Shown: in pieces, positions 36,289-51,000 of the stretch | Numbering within the stretch: position 1 is the first letter of the stretch | How the letters are laid out: each line of letters begins with the position of its first letter | DNA from: Ficedula albicollis | Taxonomy: Eukaryota; Chordata; Aves; Passeriformes; Muscicapidae | Reading direction: 5' to 3' | NCBI RefSeq assembly: GCF_000247815.1 | Contig: NC_021685.1 | Location: forward strand, 14,702,318 to 14,766,317 | Length of the DNA stretch: 64,000 bases | Made by a program: the position numbers and the translations under genes | Notes under the pieces: generated by a model | Told to the model about the DNA's origin: nothing | The model's input: the letters and a program-made list of their open reading frames with translations, nothing else | The model's database searches: none

Positions 36289-39200
36289 CTTGCAATGAAC
36301 ACAAATTCAGAGCAGGGCTCTGGGTAAATAGTAAGAAGTACAAACAAGAGAGGGCTGCAGGAATTTATTTCTTTTTCTCCTCTTCAGATATAGCAATGGC
36401 CTCCCATGGCATAAGGAGCACTAATTGAATTTAAAGATGCTATGAGCTGGAAGCTCTCCTGCTCGTTTCATATCACAATGAATTCCAACTCAACAGCACT
36501 GGCAGCAGCAGCAGCACCAGAACAGCACTGTGGAGCTGTAAAGTTCACTGATGAGTGTTAGCTGAGGTCAGTCCCTGAGAGCAACAATGACAATTTTCAC
36601 GGGCACTCTGTTCAAGAGGGTACAAAATCAGACTATTCGTTTTGCCAAAAATAATCCTTGCCTGATGTTACTTTTCAGTGTCATAGAAAATTCAGATTTC
36701 ATTCATACCTTATCAAAAGTTCAACTGTGTATTTCAACAGTATACTACAAAATCTAGAATCAGAGTGCTGGAAACAGAGATAATCACCACATTTCTACAT
36801 TAAAGCATTCCAGATCCTGAAGTATTACCATGTCATGAGTTTAACTTCATTTTTACTAAAACATAAATATTCGCTGTTAGTTTTAGTTCTATTATTAGTT
36901 TCAGTGCTGAAGAGAATAGTGCAAAGATGTACAATTCATATTATGAAGAGCCCACAAGGACACACACCTGCAAACTATGACCAAAGCCCTTTGTGTCAAT
37001 TTGACTCCCTGTGAACACAGAGCTCAAACCTGCAGCAAGCTCAGAACCACAAAAGGATCACAGGGGTGATTCCAAGTGTCAAAGAACAAAAGACAAATTC
37101 AGAAGATCAAAGGGAAAGATTCTTGGGAATATAGCAAGATTAAATTATTATCCAGGGAAGTTAAATGTTTTGCACTATTGAGTTATCTTGGCTGAAACCA
37201 GCACTACAGAAGAATTTGCTTGAAGAATTGGTTCTCAGTATGGATTTTGAATAAGTTACACTGAGATCCTGCACAGAAAACGTCCAAATAGAGTAATATG
37301 GCAGAAAGCTGCAGTTAACTGGCAGAAAAGAAAAAAAATAAAAAAAGAAAATTGAAGAAAGGGGTTATGATTATTAATAAAGTAGAAAGAATGTTCAATA
37401 AAAGACTATACAAGAAAAGAAACTGAGTAGCAGAGGATGTAAACAGGATGAAACCAAATGAGAATCTAATGAAGCATAAAGAGAGGGTTTATTTAGGGGA
37501 AGGCAGGATGTTCAGAGCTGTAGCATTTTCATATACATTGGAAAAGGGGGATATATCTTTGCTTGCAGCCTGTAAGGATGCTGCAGTAATCCAGATGGTA
37601 AGTTATGAGAGCCTGGTTAAAAGTCCTAGTGGTAAAGAATGGGAAAGGGTAAACAAGCTTATACTGCCCAATTTTGAATGTGACACATTTCTTGTTTGAT
37701 TCAAATGCTGCTGATTTTCCCTCATATCAGAGGCAAAACATAAGCATAGGGAGCAAAAAAGAAAACTCTACTGAGAAAAAAAATCCTTGTGAGCAAGGAT
37801 TAATCTCTAAGAATTATTTTAAAAGTCAGGCTGAGAAATACAAATTGTGCATCAGTTGTAATTTATGTTAAATGCAGCTTTAAGTGCCACATGTGATATG
37901 TCTATATCCTCAGAAACAGAAAAGAGAAAAAATAACAGATGTTGCTGCTGTAAAACATTAGGCAACATGAATGACATAATTTGTTTTTCTAAATGAAAAT
38001 AAAAAAGCAAGAGAAATGAACACTGGAGACCTAAATTCATAAAATATTCAATACCTCACTTAGCTGATGTAGTATGTGACACCCTTTCTTGCTGCAAATC
38101 TCACAGCTGCTGTGGTAAAAGAAAGGAAGCAAAGAAATGGGAGTTAGTGTAAAATGATGGGGCTTTGACACAAGTTATGACAGGGATGAAGCCTCTAATT
38201 GAGAAGGTTTCAGGAGATTTGGGGGTGCAGAGCTCACGGTGATAGCCTCGAACTGTGTATGGCTGTGTTATCCAGGAGGGAAGCAGCACAGCAGTTAAGT
38301 CTTGACATGGGAGTTATTTGGGAAAGACATCCGAAGGCTTTTCAGAAAACAATCAAGACCTTTGCTGGCTGAAGAACTTCATTTGTCCCAAGAGACATCT
38401 CTGAAGGGCTCAGTAAATAATATAGTAGTTTTACCCCTCTCACCTGCAAGCTGGTGAGAATATTGTATCGCAGTGCTAGCAAGTGCCCTTTCAGCAAGCT
38501 CTGAAGTCCTTCTCTCTCCCACCTAATGGCACCTTGCCCATTTTACTTTCCCAGGACAAAGCATATCTAGTCAGAACAAGGATTGCCAAGAACAGGACTG
38601 TGGTCAATCAGTGAGAAATGGATACAGAAGGAGAAACAAAGAGAAAAGGCAGAGGAAGGCAGAACCTGCACACAGTGAGAGCCTGGAACACAGCAATACC
38701 TCCAAGCAGATGGACTCTTTTAAGTAGGAGGGGGATTTGCTGTTGGTTTTTTGGGGGGTGATTGTTTCGTTGGTTTGGGTTTTTTTACTGGCCTTTCATG
38801 CATTTTTGCTGTTCTTTTAATCCCCCCACAGTTGCTCTGATTACAATTGTTTGCTCTTTCATTAACTTGAATTTATTTCTGCATAACAAAGGATCCCTGG
38901 CTACGCCAGTTTCCTCACTGTGTGCCACTCACCCCAGTGACAGAACATGAAATTAGAGGCTGTGGGATTGAGATTCTGCTTTCACCTTTCCCAAGATCTG
39001 TGGGACAGGGAGTACAAGAGACACAATTTTGTATTTCTATGTTTCCCCACAACTCAGACTGTTTTGCAGGGAAATTTGCAGATTATTGCCTCATTTTTAT
39101 CCCCACATATTCTCTTCTCCATGCATTCTCCTTTCCCTGAAAGCAAACTACCAAAAAAGGTTTGTAGTATTCCATTTGCACCATTTAGCAAAATCTAGTA

Positions 39201-40179
39201 AAAACCCAGAGCAACTGCTGTGAATTTTTTTCACTTTTCCCCCCAACAAATCCCTGCCTGCTGCCTGCACATCCTCCCTGAGCCAGGGCACTGTGATAAT
39301 CACAACAGTAGCATTCAGATAGAGCTGGTTGCATCACTTGATCTCTATCTCAACTCTTTCAGCTTCACATTTTACTTGGATGTACACTTTTTCCTCTAAT
39401 GAAAACTGCTCATAGATAACAGCAGAACTATTGCTACTTAGGCAGGAAAGGAAGGAGTCTAATCCATCTAAACACAAGAAAAGGGTTTGCTGGGTTATGC
39501 TGTCCTTCTTAATATTCTCTTTAAGCTCGAGAACACTGCTAGAACCAGTTATATCTCAAAAGAATTACAGCTTCTTCCAAAAGGGCAGTGCAGACAATAT
39601 GCCACTTCTATCAGCCCTTCCAGTGCTGGCTCCATACTGCTGCAAAACCAGTCTTGTCCTGTACATTATACAGACAGTCAAAATATTGAATGCCTACAAA
39701 ACTAATCCTGAGTATGTCAGATACCCAGAGGTTTCCTGAGCTATGGGTGTGACACAGCTAAACAGAGGTAGATAGGAAAACAGCCTGAAATGCAAAGGCA
39801 AAATCTGGGGTTCACTTTCTTTTTACACCTGACTTAAGAAATCTGACAGTGAGTTTTCTGTCTCTTGGGTTTTTCTTTAAGTCTTGCTTTATCCTGAACA
39901 CGTACAAGAGGGAGCATTTGGGTTTGGTTACTATCAACTAAAGGTACCACATCCAAGTTTTCATGGAAGTTGTGTGTGGATATCCACAACCACTGCTCTC
40001 CTCCTCACTGCTCCATACTTTATCAAAAACAACTTTGATGATCCTGGAAGGGCTCATTGACAATGCAACACCTGAATAAGCAAATAACTATCAACAAATT
40101 TATTGACTTCAAAGGAGCCACTTGTGGAAGAAGCAATTCTACAGCCATGACTAATATAAAAAACACATCAATATCCTCT
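36289..40179. other. No recognised gene or mobile element
   Basis: AT-rich sequence with short open frames only (up to 102 codons up to its right part), no domain recognised, and an A-rich tract at about 37326-37362. Confidence 0.5.
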
Positions 40180-40291
40180 GTTTCTTCTCCAACTTGTCCT
40201 AGAGGTTGAACCTGCCAGCAATCACAGCCCCAGTTTGTTTCTTCTCCAACTTGTCCTAGAGGTTGAATCTGCCAACAATCACAGCCCCAGT
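40180..40291. repeat. Tandem duplication, 57-bp unit, 2 copies
   Basis: 40180-40236 and 40237-40291 differ at two positions (GAACCTG/GAATCTG and CCAGCA/CCAACA). The unit is C/T-rich and otherwise unremarkable. Confidence 0.9.
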
Positions 40292-41137
40292 CATATAAAT
40301 CAAACTTCAGGTAAGATACATCACCTTATTACATTATTGTTACAGTGATTGTCTCCCTGAATAACCACAGACAGAATTCCAGGTTTCCCTGCAATCTATA
40401 ATCAAGTGCTACAAGATTGTATTCATCCATCTCATGCTGGTTTTATTGGTATGAATACTTATAGAGTGCCAGTACACTTAGAGCAAATACATCCCCAAAT
40501 CAAGGAACATACCAGCTTATGCTTCAAAGCACAGCCCCAGCCCTCTGATTCACTGCCTGCTCTCCCTCCACTGTCATAACAGCTCAAACTTGGCTTCTAA
40601 ATCAGCTGCTGATATGATGCTGGGAGCAGTGAGACACTGAGGAAACCAGCTCTCTCCCTAGAGGTCCAGTCAATTAAACTTTGGCTGGAAGGGATCAAAT
40701 ATCAAAGATACTGCCATAAGGCTAAGTTCCCTGGAGCACAGGGTCAATGATTCAGAGCATGTCAGGCTGGCCTGAAGCAGTGGAAAAGAAGGCACACTTA
40801 AATTAATAAATAAATACATAGGGAAGCAACCCAAATAAATGCCAGACCCTATTTAAGGAATATAAAAATTTTCCTAAAGTCTCACCTTAATGCCTGAATG
40901 TTTTATTTCCCAAGATCATTGATACATAAAACACCAAAGAGATTGTTAATACCTGTAAAAAACTTCAAGCATAAATCAATCATCTCTGAAAGATACTGCA
41001 GTTCTTGCTAGGAGCAAGTGAAGGATGTTTTCACAATTCAAAGTGGAGACTTGAAGCTTGGATGTCTTCTCTGCATCTTGTAATTCATCCTTATATATAC
41101 ATTGTCACCAGCATTACAAAAACTTGCATAGTCTCTA
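40292..41137. other. No recognised feature
   Basis: AT-rich single-copy-looking sequence. Confidence 0.5.
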
Positions 41138-41290
41138 AAGTATTTATCTGTGAAATCACAGTGAAGCAAGGGTATATGATTATATAAAGAACAAGGTTTT
41201 CTAAACTTAACATTCCAGACTAAGTATTTATCTGTGAAATCACAGTGAAGCAAGGGTATACGAAGGTTTTCTAAACTTAACATTCCAGAC
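41138..41290. repeat. Tandem duplication, 84-bp unit, second copy shortened
   Basis: 41138-41221 is repeated at 41222-41290. The second copy lacks about 15 bp of the AT-rich middle (TGATTATATAAAGAACA in copy 1) but otherwise matches closely. Confidence 0.9.
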
Positions 41291-41846
41291 CTAATAGTAG
41301 AGAAATTCACATCTGCCTCTTTTCCATTTGTCCCAAATTCAGTGCTAAAGTAAGAGATTCATTAGTTTTGTCCCCCAAAACCAGAACAAAGTACCCCTTT
41401 CTTTTTTTGTGTGTGTGTGCTCTACTTACTAAGATGTTAAAGCAAGGGCAATTTCCCCACTAGAATGAGAACCGTCAAAAGCTCTGAGAAGATCTTCTGA
41501 ACTATTGTCCTCAAGCAGCAGGAAGAACACACCATACAAGTGCTTCATGTGCTTCTATTGCAGGAGCACCAACAGCCACAAAGAGCCTGAGCTACTTTGG
41601 AAAACAAAGATGTCACTTGCTCTTTCCTTTAACACCTGTGTTTGGTGATTATATATATGCAATGTATCATTTCTTTATATGTACTGTAAATTTTTAACTT
41701 CTGCAACACAACTTCTAAGTACATTTGGCTAAGAATATTCAGAAACCCCCAGAAATGTTATAAAGCTGGAGATAGCCATGTTCCTGCTAGCTTCATTCTA
41801 GCTGAATTACCTTCCCCATTAGAAGCTGTTTCAAATAAGTTAATTG

Positions 41847-42019
41847 ACTGGAATTAGTTTCCAGGACCATAAATAGAATATGTTAAAGACACCAAAATGA
41901 AAACTCTCTAAGAGCTGGAACTGGAATTAGTTTCCAGGACCATAAATAGAACATGTTAAAGACACCAAAATGAAAAATCTCTAAGAGCTGGGCACCAAAA
42001 TGAAAACTCTCTAAGAGCT
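41847..42019. repeat. Tandem duplication, 73-bp unit, 2 full and 1 partial copies
   Basis: 41847-41919 is repeated at 41920 to about 41990. A 30-bp partial third copy of the unit's 3' part (CACCAAAATGAAAACTCTCT onward) ends at 42019. The first two copies differ at only two or three positions. The stepwise structure suggests repeat expansion. Confidence 0.9.
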
Positions 42020-45000
42020 GGACAGGTTTATGTTCACAACTGAAAAATATTTGGCCATTTTGGCAAATATCCACAAGAATACTTAATATTTTTGCTCTGT
42101 CAAAAAAAAAAAAAATTACATCCTTACTAACAGCTCTATGCAAATGCCTTGCAGTAGGAACTCCCCATGCCATAATTAGTAGCAAGTTAGTTATTTATGC
42201 TACTTAGGCAGTCTGTATTATCTCAGCATCTTAGAGCTCCAGCACAGGGCAGAATTCTTGTTCCCACCTTTAGCTAGGGGCTACCACACAAGAAAGGTTC
42301 AAAGGAGCTTTCAACCAGTAAGATCAAGGCCCTGAACCCATGGTCTCTTTAAAGGGAAAAAAACCCACAATATTTCACAAAAAGTATTTGCAGAATAAAT
42401 TTCTATCAGAAAACTACTAATAAAAAGCAAGACCCTGTTGATAAAGGACAGGACCTAGTGACTCCTCTTTCTGTGTGATCAACAGCCCAAGATGGATCCT
42501 GTGACATGAAAAATAAAGCTGAGCCCCCAGGTGCTGTGGGAGAAGGTCTGATGCTGGAATAAAGCAGTTCTGTGCTGCTAGGGGGACTGAACACAATGGT
42601 GATGGGCAAGGTATAAGGAAACAGAAGTCAAAACAGCAACAGAACAATCAAGTAGATGGATATTTGTTACCATGGCAACTGAACAGCATATGCTAGAAAG
42701 CATATATGCTGGAAAGAGCCCCTGAGACATTACAAGGAGAAGTGAGAGAAACTACAAACCAAACAGGGTTTGGGCTATGCTAGACTTGAAAAGTAATCCT
42801 GTTCCTTATCTGTGAGTGAGGTGATGACATGCAGACCACAGGAGTGACATTACCTGGTGGGCAGGTTCTTCAGGAGCATCCATGGTACAGGGAAGTCATG
42901 TTCAAGTTTGGCAATGAAAACACAGTATGAATGGAGAAGGAAAAAGGAAGTCTGAACTGTCAAGACAGACTGTTCAAAAGACATTACTGTATCCCATCTG
43001 AAAAAAAAAAAAATCTATCCTTGGGCCTGTAGCAGATTGTGTATAGGAGCAAAACCAACTCACTTCTATTGGTATCTTAGTGCCACACGAACTCCCAGTT
43101 CAAAATTCAGGTATTTCTTGTAAAAGATCTATTCACTTCTAGTATATGTCACGTGGAAGATTAAGGTCTAATTATTACATTTTTTTCCTCTCTCTCTCTG
43201 AGAAGTTTGGCAAGTTCTACAGGCAGCATTTTGTGCTCTTATGAAGCATCAGCCAGGAGAAAAGGCACTAAGATATCACAACCTACATCACCTCAAGTCT
43301 CTTCCACGCCCAGCTCATTAGTTGCTCCAGCTTTTTGCACCTCAGATTACCCAGATATTTTAGCTTTCTGCAGGCAGTCAAACAGGTAGAACTTTTATTA
43401 CCTAGCCTTTTGAAGAAAGAGAGGGAGAGAGAAGCAAAAGCCAAGGGTCTTTTACTTTCAAGCAGTACTTCCAGGTTGGATGTTTAATGTTGGCAGCCAT
43501 TCTGTAAGCTCATTCCTTTGGAAAATTCCTAGGGGAAGAAGCTGTATGAGAAATAGTGGCTAAAATAGTAACCTTCATCCTTGGGGTCAAAGGAAAACCT
43601 CTTCTTGTAAGCTCAATGAAAACTGATCTGCTGGATCTGAATGAAAGCAAAATAAAGTTGCCTACTGTATAAACACCTCCAAAGTATATAAAACCCTTGA
43701 AGGGAAATGACAAAGTTATAGAGTAAAGGGAAATAGCAGAAAGATAAACTATCTCAGGAAGCCAGATTCACTCCTGTGTAATACATCAGTAGCAGGACAA
43801 AAAAAAAAGACTTAAAATCATGGCAGGTTTTAATGGATTTTTTTTTAAATGTATGAAGGTCTCACCTAAAAACTTTGCCTTCTCCCTCAAAACCACACAA
43901 ACACAAAGCAACAACAAAAAAAACATGTGGAAAACAAACCAAAACAATTGTAGAGGAAACCACAACTTTGGAAATTAAAACTTATAATTTCTCTAACCAT
44001 TTTAAATGATGCTTGTGACAGGGCACTGGAGTTGTTCATTTCAGGCTGGCAAAGCAGATAAAGATCCCACTTAAGAAATGAAAAATATGTCCAAAAAGGA
44101 GCAGAATCAGAAAGCTCTGCACAAGCACTGATGGAAAAGAGCCACTAGGCCAACTGTCTAAAATCCCAATGCATTTCTTTTGATGGAATTAACTGGACTC
44201 ACAGTGTTTAGCTAAGTGCACTATATGGATCAGTTATCATCAATTAGAAAGGAAATAGCTCATTGAAGAAAGAGCAGTAGCACAGGAGTTTGCCAATGGT
44301 GAAGGATATAAGCACCAGAAATCTCTGTTTCAGTGATGATACGCAATATTGACAAATATAAACACAAATTGCTAAGGAAATTATTTAATAACAGTGCATA
44401 TTCATGTGAGTCCCATTTTATCATTATACCCTGCAGTATCATTTTTTATGTAAAGTTGTACAGAGAAAAAAAGCAGTCCAAAGGAAATACAACCAGGGCA
44501 CAGGATCAGGGGATCTGCTTTTTAGCTCTGTCACAAACTCACTCTGACCAATCTCCATTTCCTGTTACATGTGTTTGACTGTAGCCAGACCCATTTCTCT
44601 GGAGATATCCTGAGTGTGTCCTGCCCCGTGGACATCCTTTCTGCACTCATTAAATTGTTCTCCATGGAAATTTCAGGAGCCATGCCATCTGCTGGGAGGG
44701 TTTACCCAAAGGGACAGTGCTCTGATGGCAATAACTCTGCTGCCACCACTGCAGTCTGTTTCAATAAACACCTCTGTGCCCACCTGTGCCAAGCAAAGCC
44801 TCGGGCAGCCTCAGCACAGATCCTGCCACAGGCTGGTACATGTCCATGCCCTCAGAGAACACCTTCTGGGGCATTTTCAAGTACACAGTTAGGCACAAGT
44901 TCTTGTGTCTATTTCATCCAAGACAATGATGAAATTTTCACTTTTTGCTTCTGTTCTAACCCTTTTTAATACCCTTCTTTGGCAATGTCAAAATTCTCTT

Positions 45001-48000
45001 TTTATATGCTACTAATATCTTGAAATCTTCTTTTTTTTCAAAGCTATCATGGCAATGCAAAAAACAGAATCTAGTTCAATACCAGTCAGACTCATGATGT
45101 GACAGGATTTAAACAAAAACAGCTCCTTCCAGTTTCATTTGAAAATATGACAAAGCCTGTTTATCAAATACAACAAACCCATCTATCACCTTCTAATTGG
45201 AAGCCTTTTTTGCTAGCATGCCTTCTGCCTCACTAATCTGTACACAACTTAATATGGAAGTTAATAAATTATACAAGAGAACTAATTATACCTATTTGTC
45301 AAAAGATGAGATAGTTAAACTGAGGATTTAAATAACAAGGAATGAGCATTTTATCCTAATTAGTTTGACCTCAACTTTGGGGGACAGGGGAAAGGCAGAA
45401 TGAATGTTTCTGACTAATCTCTGAGTGGTAAGAGTTATTATCATACAGACAATGCAAGGCTGAAAGGGACACTGTTTCATCAAGCACAGGAGCAGGCATC
45501 TCTTTCAAATCACCGTGTACCATCCTGACACCAATCTCCCCAGCTGTCCAATCTGCTTATGGAAGAAGACCATGAAAGGGAAAAAGTTAACATTAAGCCA
45601 TTTTATCCACTTCCCCTCTTTGTTACTCTGAGCTTGTGCTCATACATTTGCTAATACATACATTTGTATCTTCCAGCCTATTGTTAAGAACCCACACAAA
45701 CAAACAGAAAAACAAAGGAAGAAATTCTAAGGGACAAAAAAATTTCCTCTAAGCATATGTAAAATGGGTCTAGGTATGAAAAACTTTCTGAAGGACAGTC
45801 ACCACTGGAACAGAAGAGGGGCTGACCAGCAATAAAAGACAAAGCAAAGAATACCTACAATGCACTCAACACGGTGCCTGCATTTGGCTCTACCTGCTTG
45901 GCTGCTGTGCCCAGAGCAGTACAGAATTCTCTCTTCAGGTTACCATGTGTTTTTCACTCCTCCTGTGCTCAAGAAGGAAATTACATCAAAAACCCTGACA
46001 ATTTAGGCATAAAACATATGTAGATATATTTTCCAGAGTTCATATTTAGGTGAACTGTCTTCACCATAGCTTTGCTGTATGGATACTTCATATCAAGTGA
46101 CCAAATTAGCAAGGCTAGAACTGCTTTTATAATGAACTCTGAACCCTGAGTTATTATGCAATACCTATGGCTCTCTAGTAAAGCTCCTCTAGGGACAAAA
46201 AACAGCAGCAGTAGTTCATACTCTAAAAGAAACTAACAGTTCAACATTCTAATATTAGGATAAAGTATCAATATAAGCTTCAAAATCCCTAGTCTCTGGT
46301 CTAAGCTAAATCTTCAGAAATAATTTTTATAAGGAAAATATGAGAAGTTGAGAGCCTGTCACAATGTCAAATCACAAGTGATTAGAACTTTTTGTTGATT
46401 GAAGCTTTCAGCCATCTCCTAGGGACTGTTTCTACAATCCTTGCACTGAAGAGCAGCATGTGCCAGAAGCCCACTGACATCAAAGCAGAACCTGTTGTGT
46501 GTGCTGGGCAACATGGGCAGGCACAGTGGAATTGGATTCTGACACATAACCTACAGCAGTGCGAGCATGAAGATATACTCACTAAATATTTGATAATAGC
46601 TGCCTTAGTTCTTCAGTTAACTAACCTTTTAGCCCAAGGAAGCCTAAAAATACGTGTTTTACTTCTGCAAGCTACAGGTGGTTATAAAAAAATCTGTGTG
46701 GACCTAAAAAAAGCATGCAGGGAGTCTGAGGACCTGAGCCAAAGCTGCCAGAAGTTGGTAGTTGGGGCATTTAATTGAAAGTCAAGTTTCAAGTACCCTT
46801 CAGGAGAGTCTGAGCCGGCAGTGCCACTGCATGAGGTAATTCTGCCCCTTTTCCATCCATCTTGTTTCCATTCCTGTCACTCACTCACTTGTCCTGGTGC
46901 AAGTGCTGACCCAATGCAGTGAGACACGAGGGATGTAACTGGCTGAAAAAACACTGAAGGTGATGGAGGGATGAAGAGGAGAGTAAAGGTTGACTTTAAC
47001 CACATCAATTTTTCCCAATCCATATTACATCATAGAACTTTCCTTCTCCAAGAGTAGGAAGACAGAGACTGTCATCGGGAAGGCAGGTAACACTAATTTA
47101 AATCTTCTGACCATGAATGTGTCAGTGCAGCCTTTCTAAGGATATACCATACCAGGCTAACTTTGTACGTTTTGCCATTCTGTTTTCTTACAAAATGCAC
47201 ATTTCTATCCCTGTTCCCTGCGATTTACTACAACCAAAAGGAGAAAAATGTGTCTGTATGCAGAATTCATTTATGAAGTAAATTCCAAGATTTCCGTCTA
47301 ACAAAAGCTGTGTGAACTTTTTACAATTAAGCACACAAGCCTTGTTTTGATGGAGTCCAGGGATTGCTGCTCAGTTTCTAAAGAGAAAGAATTTTGTAAC
47401 CAGAAATAGAAAGAAATTGGTATTCTCTCCCTTCAGTCATTACAGTTCTCATCAGCTGTCTTTCAACTTAACCTTTACTGGCTTACAACTTTAACCAGAC
47501 AAGTCTACATGTAGTTTTTTTGGAGCTGGTTTTGAGAAAGAAGAGAGAGCAGGAGGAAACAGATGATATTTACTGCACAAATTTAAGATTCAATCTGGAT
47601 GAATCAAAGCGAGTCATCTCCTGAGCCAGGAAGTATATGAGGATGTATAAATGAAATAGAAAAATTCTTCATTTCATTCTGCAAAGAAAATTCTCCTTCC
47701 AGCATAGATCAGTCATCGACAGTCACAACCCTTAACTATTAGTTGTTAGAGATCCTAAATAATTTTACACAGGAATATCATTTAGCCAAATGTTTCTGTG
47801 TGGGATTTATGCAGCTAATTCATCCTGTTCAAGTGGCATTTTCCCCCAGATAATATTGAGTTCTGTACACAGTTTCCCCGTGTACTGTGCTCCTTCTCAC
47901 TGTGCCAGGGTTGACAGACTCAGAAAATACTCTGCATTCTACTACCCAAGTCATTAATAAAAAGTAATGATTAACATGAGACACAGAATATTGACAAGCC

Positions 48001-51000
48001 CTCCTTGATATATTACCATGTTCTGACATTTGGCTAATTATATATATTCTTTAATTCTTTTTTTCTCACCCATTCTATATCCACCAGGAAGTAGACACCT
48101 CTAGACCACTTTTCCTCATCTGAGTCAAGAAAACAAGACATGAATCCAGTCCAAGAAACTTGAGCCAATCAAGTATATTATATCTAATGTTTCTCTCCTC
48201 ACCACCTGACCTGTTACACTACTGTACAAAGACATTAAATGGGTTTGTCACAATTTGCCCTTGAGAAATCTGTTTACTTGGTAACAGATCTTGCTAACTG
48301 GCAGGGGCTTATAAGATGTCTATCCAATTATTTCTTGCTAGATTTAAGCCAAACAGACTGGTCTTTAATTACCAGCTCATCCTTTCCCTATCCCCTCCTG
48401 AAGTACTATATTTGCTTTTCCCCAGATACCACTTTCTTCCCTACACAGCCAATTCTTTGAATGCCCTGGAATTAATCACATCAGGTCCAGCTTCCTTGAA
48501 AACATTTAAGAACTACACTTAAAGCTAGAAAACTTCAGCAACTATTTTTGCATTAAGATAAATCCCTCAGTTCAGAAGAATCCTCTGAAGCAGCTAAAAA
48601 AACTTTTTCAACATACATAAATCCTAAAAGAAAGCACAAAGTAGCAGACTTTGTCTTAAGAAAATTTTATTCCTATTCAGCAGGCATTAAGATCAAGCGA
48701 AGCAGTGACTTGTGCCAACAAAAATGAATTATGATTTTGAAGAAATTGAAACCATAACTTGCACTTGGATCTCAAGGTATTTTAAATGTGTGCTTCTAGA
48801 TCTCCCTCCCATTACTACTAGTTCTATTGTTCCATTTTTGGAAAGTAGATCATAATACTAACACTTCTACTTCACCACCCTGAAACCACTATTTCTAGGG
48901 GCCACAATAATCAAAATGCAGTTAAGAGAAACTTGGGTTTCTAGAACTGTGTCTGTAACTCAAGAACTCAGAAATCTCATCTTTGTCTTTGCTTTCTCTG
49001 ACTGATGATGTTGGTACGTCTCACTAGGGCTGGGCACAGTTTTGAACCTCATAATGAGAGGTCACTGGGTATAGGGAGCCTTGTTTCACATCTAAGGTAG
49101 GATATGAACCAAACTCCCTCCTTCTCTTTCCCCTTGTGAAAACACAACTGTTCTAGATGGAACAAGCCCCACTAGAACAACAAATTTCTGACAGCCTAAC
49201 ACCTTTTCTACTGCAACTACTCCTTACATGGCCACTATGATAAGGAAATAATTCTTGGCTAGTCCCTGCTACTAAACATCCAGAGATGGAGATGTTTCCC
49301 TGTGGGACCTACACTGAATTTAACCTCTCCATTTGTTCTTCACATACTACTTCATTGTTCACACCAGTCCTACAGATGTCAGAGCAGATGACCCAGCCCT
49401 TGCACAATGATAGTTGATCGATGATCAAATCATTAATCACAGTCTGGTTTGTTTTTCTTTTTTGTTTTGTTCTGGATTTTTTGGGTTTTTTTTAAACCAA
49501 AGTTGCTATGGTTTGAATATCAATTTTCAACATAGATCAGCTTAAAGGTACTTAAACAATTACATTCAGTTGGTCTTAATGGAAACAATTCTGAAGTATT
49601 GCTTTAAGGACATCATGGTATCACAGAGTTAGCTCTAACCCACATAAGACAAATACAGCTATTACAATTAAGTGCTCTAAATTGCCTGAGCCAGCAGAAA
49701 GGGTGTCCAAGACCTGAGGCAGTTACCCAGGAGATTGCTGTACAATGAATTAGAAAGCAGAAGAGAACACTGGATTTTTTTAATTTACATACCTGCCATA
49801 TAACAACTTCTTTAAGAATATTTACAATTAAGGATTATACTTGTTTAACAGTTAAAACAAACAAACAAAAACACAACCAAAAAAAGTATTAATTCAATTT
49901 TCAAGGGGTCAATCTCTACCTCATCTAATCAACATGACATACTTGTTCTTCAATGCAATGTAGAAAATTTAATTTTTCATATTTGGAAAGAAACTCAAGG
50001 GAAACCAGCACAACCCTTCAACTAAAAGGAAAGACAAACTCGTTTTTCTAATTGTGTTTTCCCAAAGAAAACTCCTCTTATTCCAGTCTCCAACCCCATA
50101 CCCTCACCTATATAATTGTTATTGAAGAGACCTTTTGCAACTGTGATTCTTAATATTTGCTGTGGTTGCTACAGATTGTATAAATAATGTAACAGTATAT
50201 TTCTCTTGTAAATGTAGAACTGGTTGCTTCAGCCCCCTGGTGATGTATTCTCCCCCCTTGACTCTACCTCACCAGCAGACAGATGCATTTGTCTTACAAG
50301 GAGTATAATTCTCTGGAGAGACCAGCACTGCCCCACCTAGAAATTCTGCAAAATGACTTTCTTCAGAGAAATGGAATATCATGAGCTTGACAGGGAACAG
50401 GAACTTCTGTTCACTCCTGAACTATCTTTTGTCACTACCAGTTTACAAATATTTCAGTTGAATGTAGCCTTGACTATGGAGCAAAAGGCAGAGCAGCAAA
50501 CCTTACCAGGGCAATTTCCACCCATTTTATCCTATAAAAAATCTGCAGTGCTACTTACATTGCATGCAATACATCCTTGCCTAAGTTTCCACGTGCTATT
50601 TAAAAATGTATCTTCAAGAGGAAGTGAACAATGACCAAAAATTGCTGCTGATCTCAACACAAAGACTACAGATGTAAGGTCTGAAACATGACTTTATGTT
50701 ACTCAACAGCTACAGAAAGGCTGATGAGGTTTACAGTAAAGAGAGAAAAGAAAATCAATAAACAGAGTAATAAATAGGTTGCCTATATAGTACATGTCTT
50801 TCACATCAAAGACATAAAGGAGGGACAAGAAATACAGAGATCATTTTATCCTCAAAGTGAACTGTAACACAGCACTTGACTGGAGCTTGTTTCTCACTGA
50901 TACATGATCCTCTTACTTCAGTGGGCAGGAGTAAACAAAAGGTAAAAGCTATTGAGCCATTGTGTTAAAGTTCTGGCTTTACAGTCTATTTTCTCTGTTA

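Noticed and set aside
44571..44969. 132-codon plus-strand open frame
   Set aside because: Overlaps another plus-strand frame at 44614-44892; no domain recognised.
46392..46778. 128-codon plus-strand open frame
   Set aside because: No motif, no splice or promoter context, and an unlike-protein composition; treated as chance.
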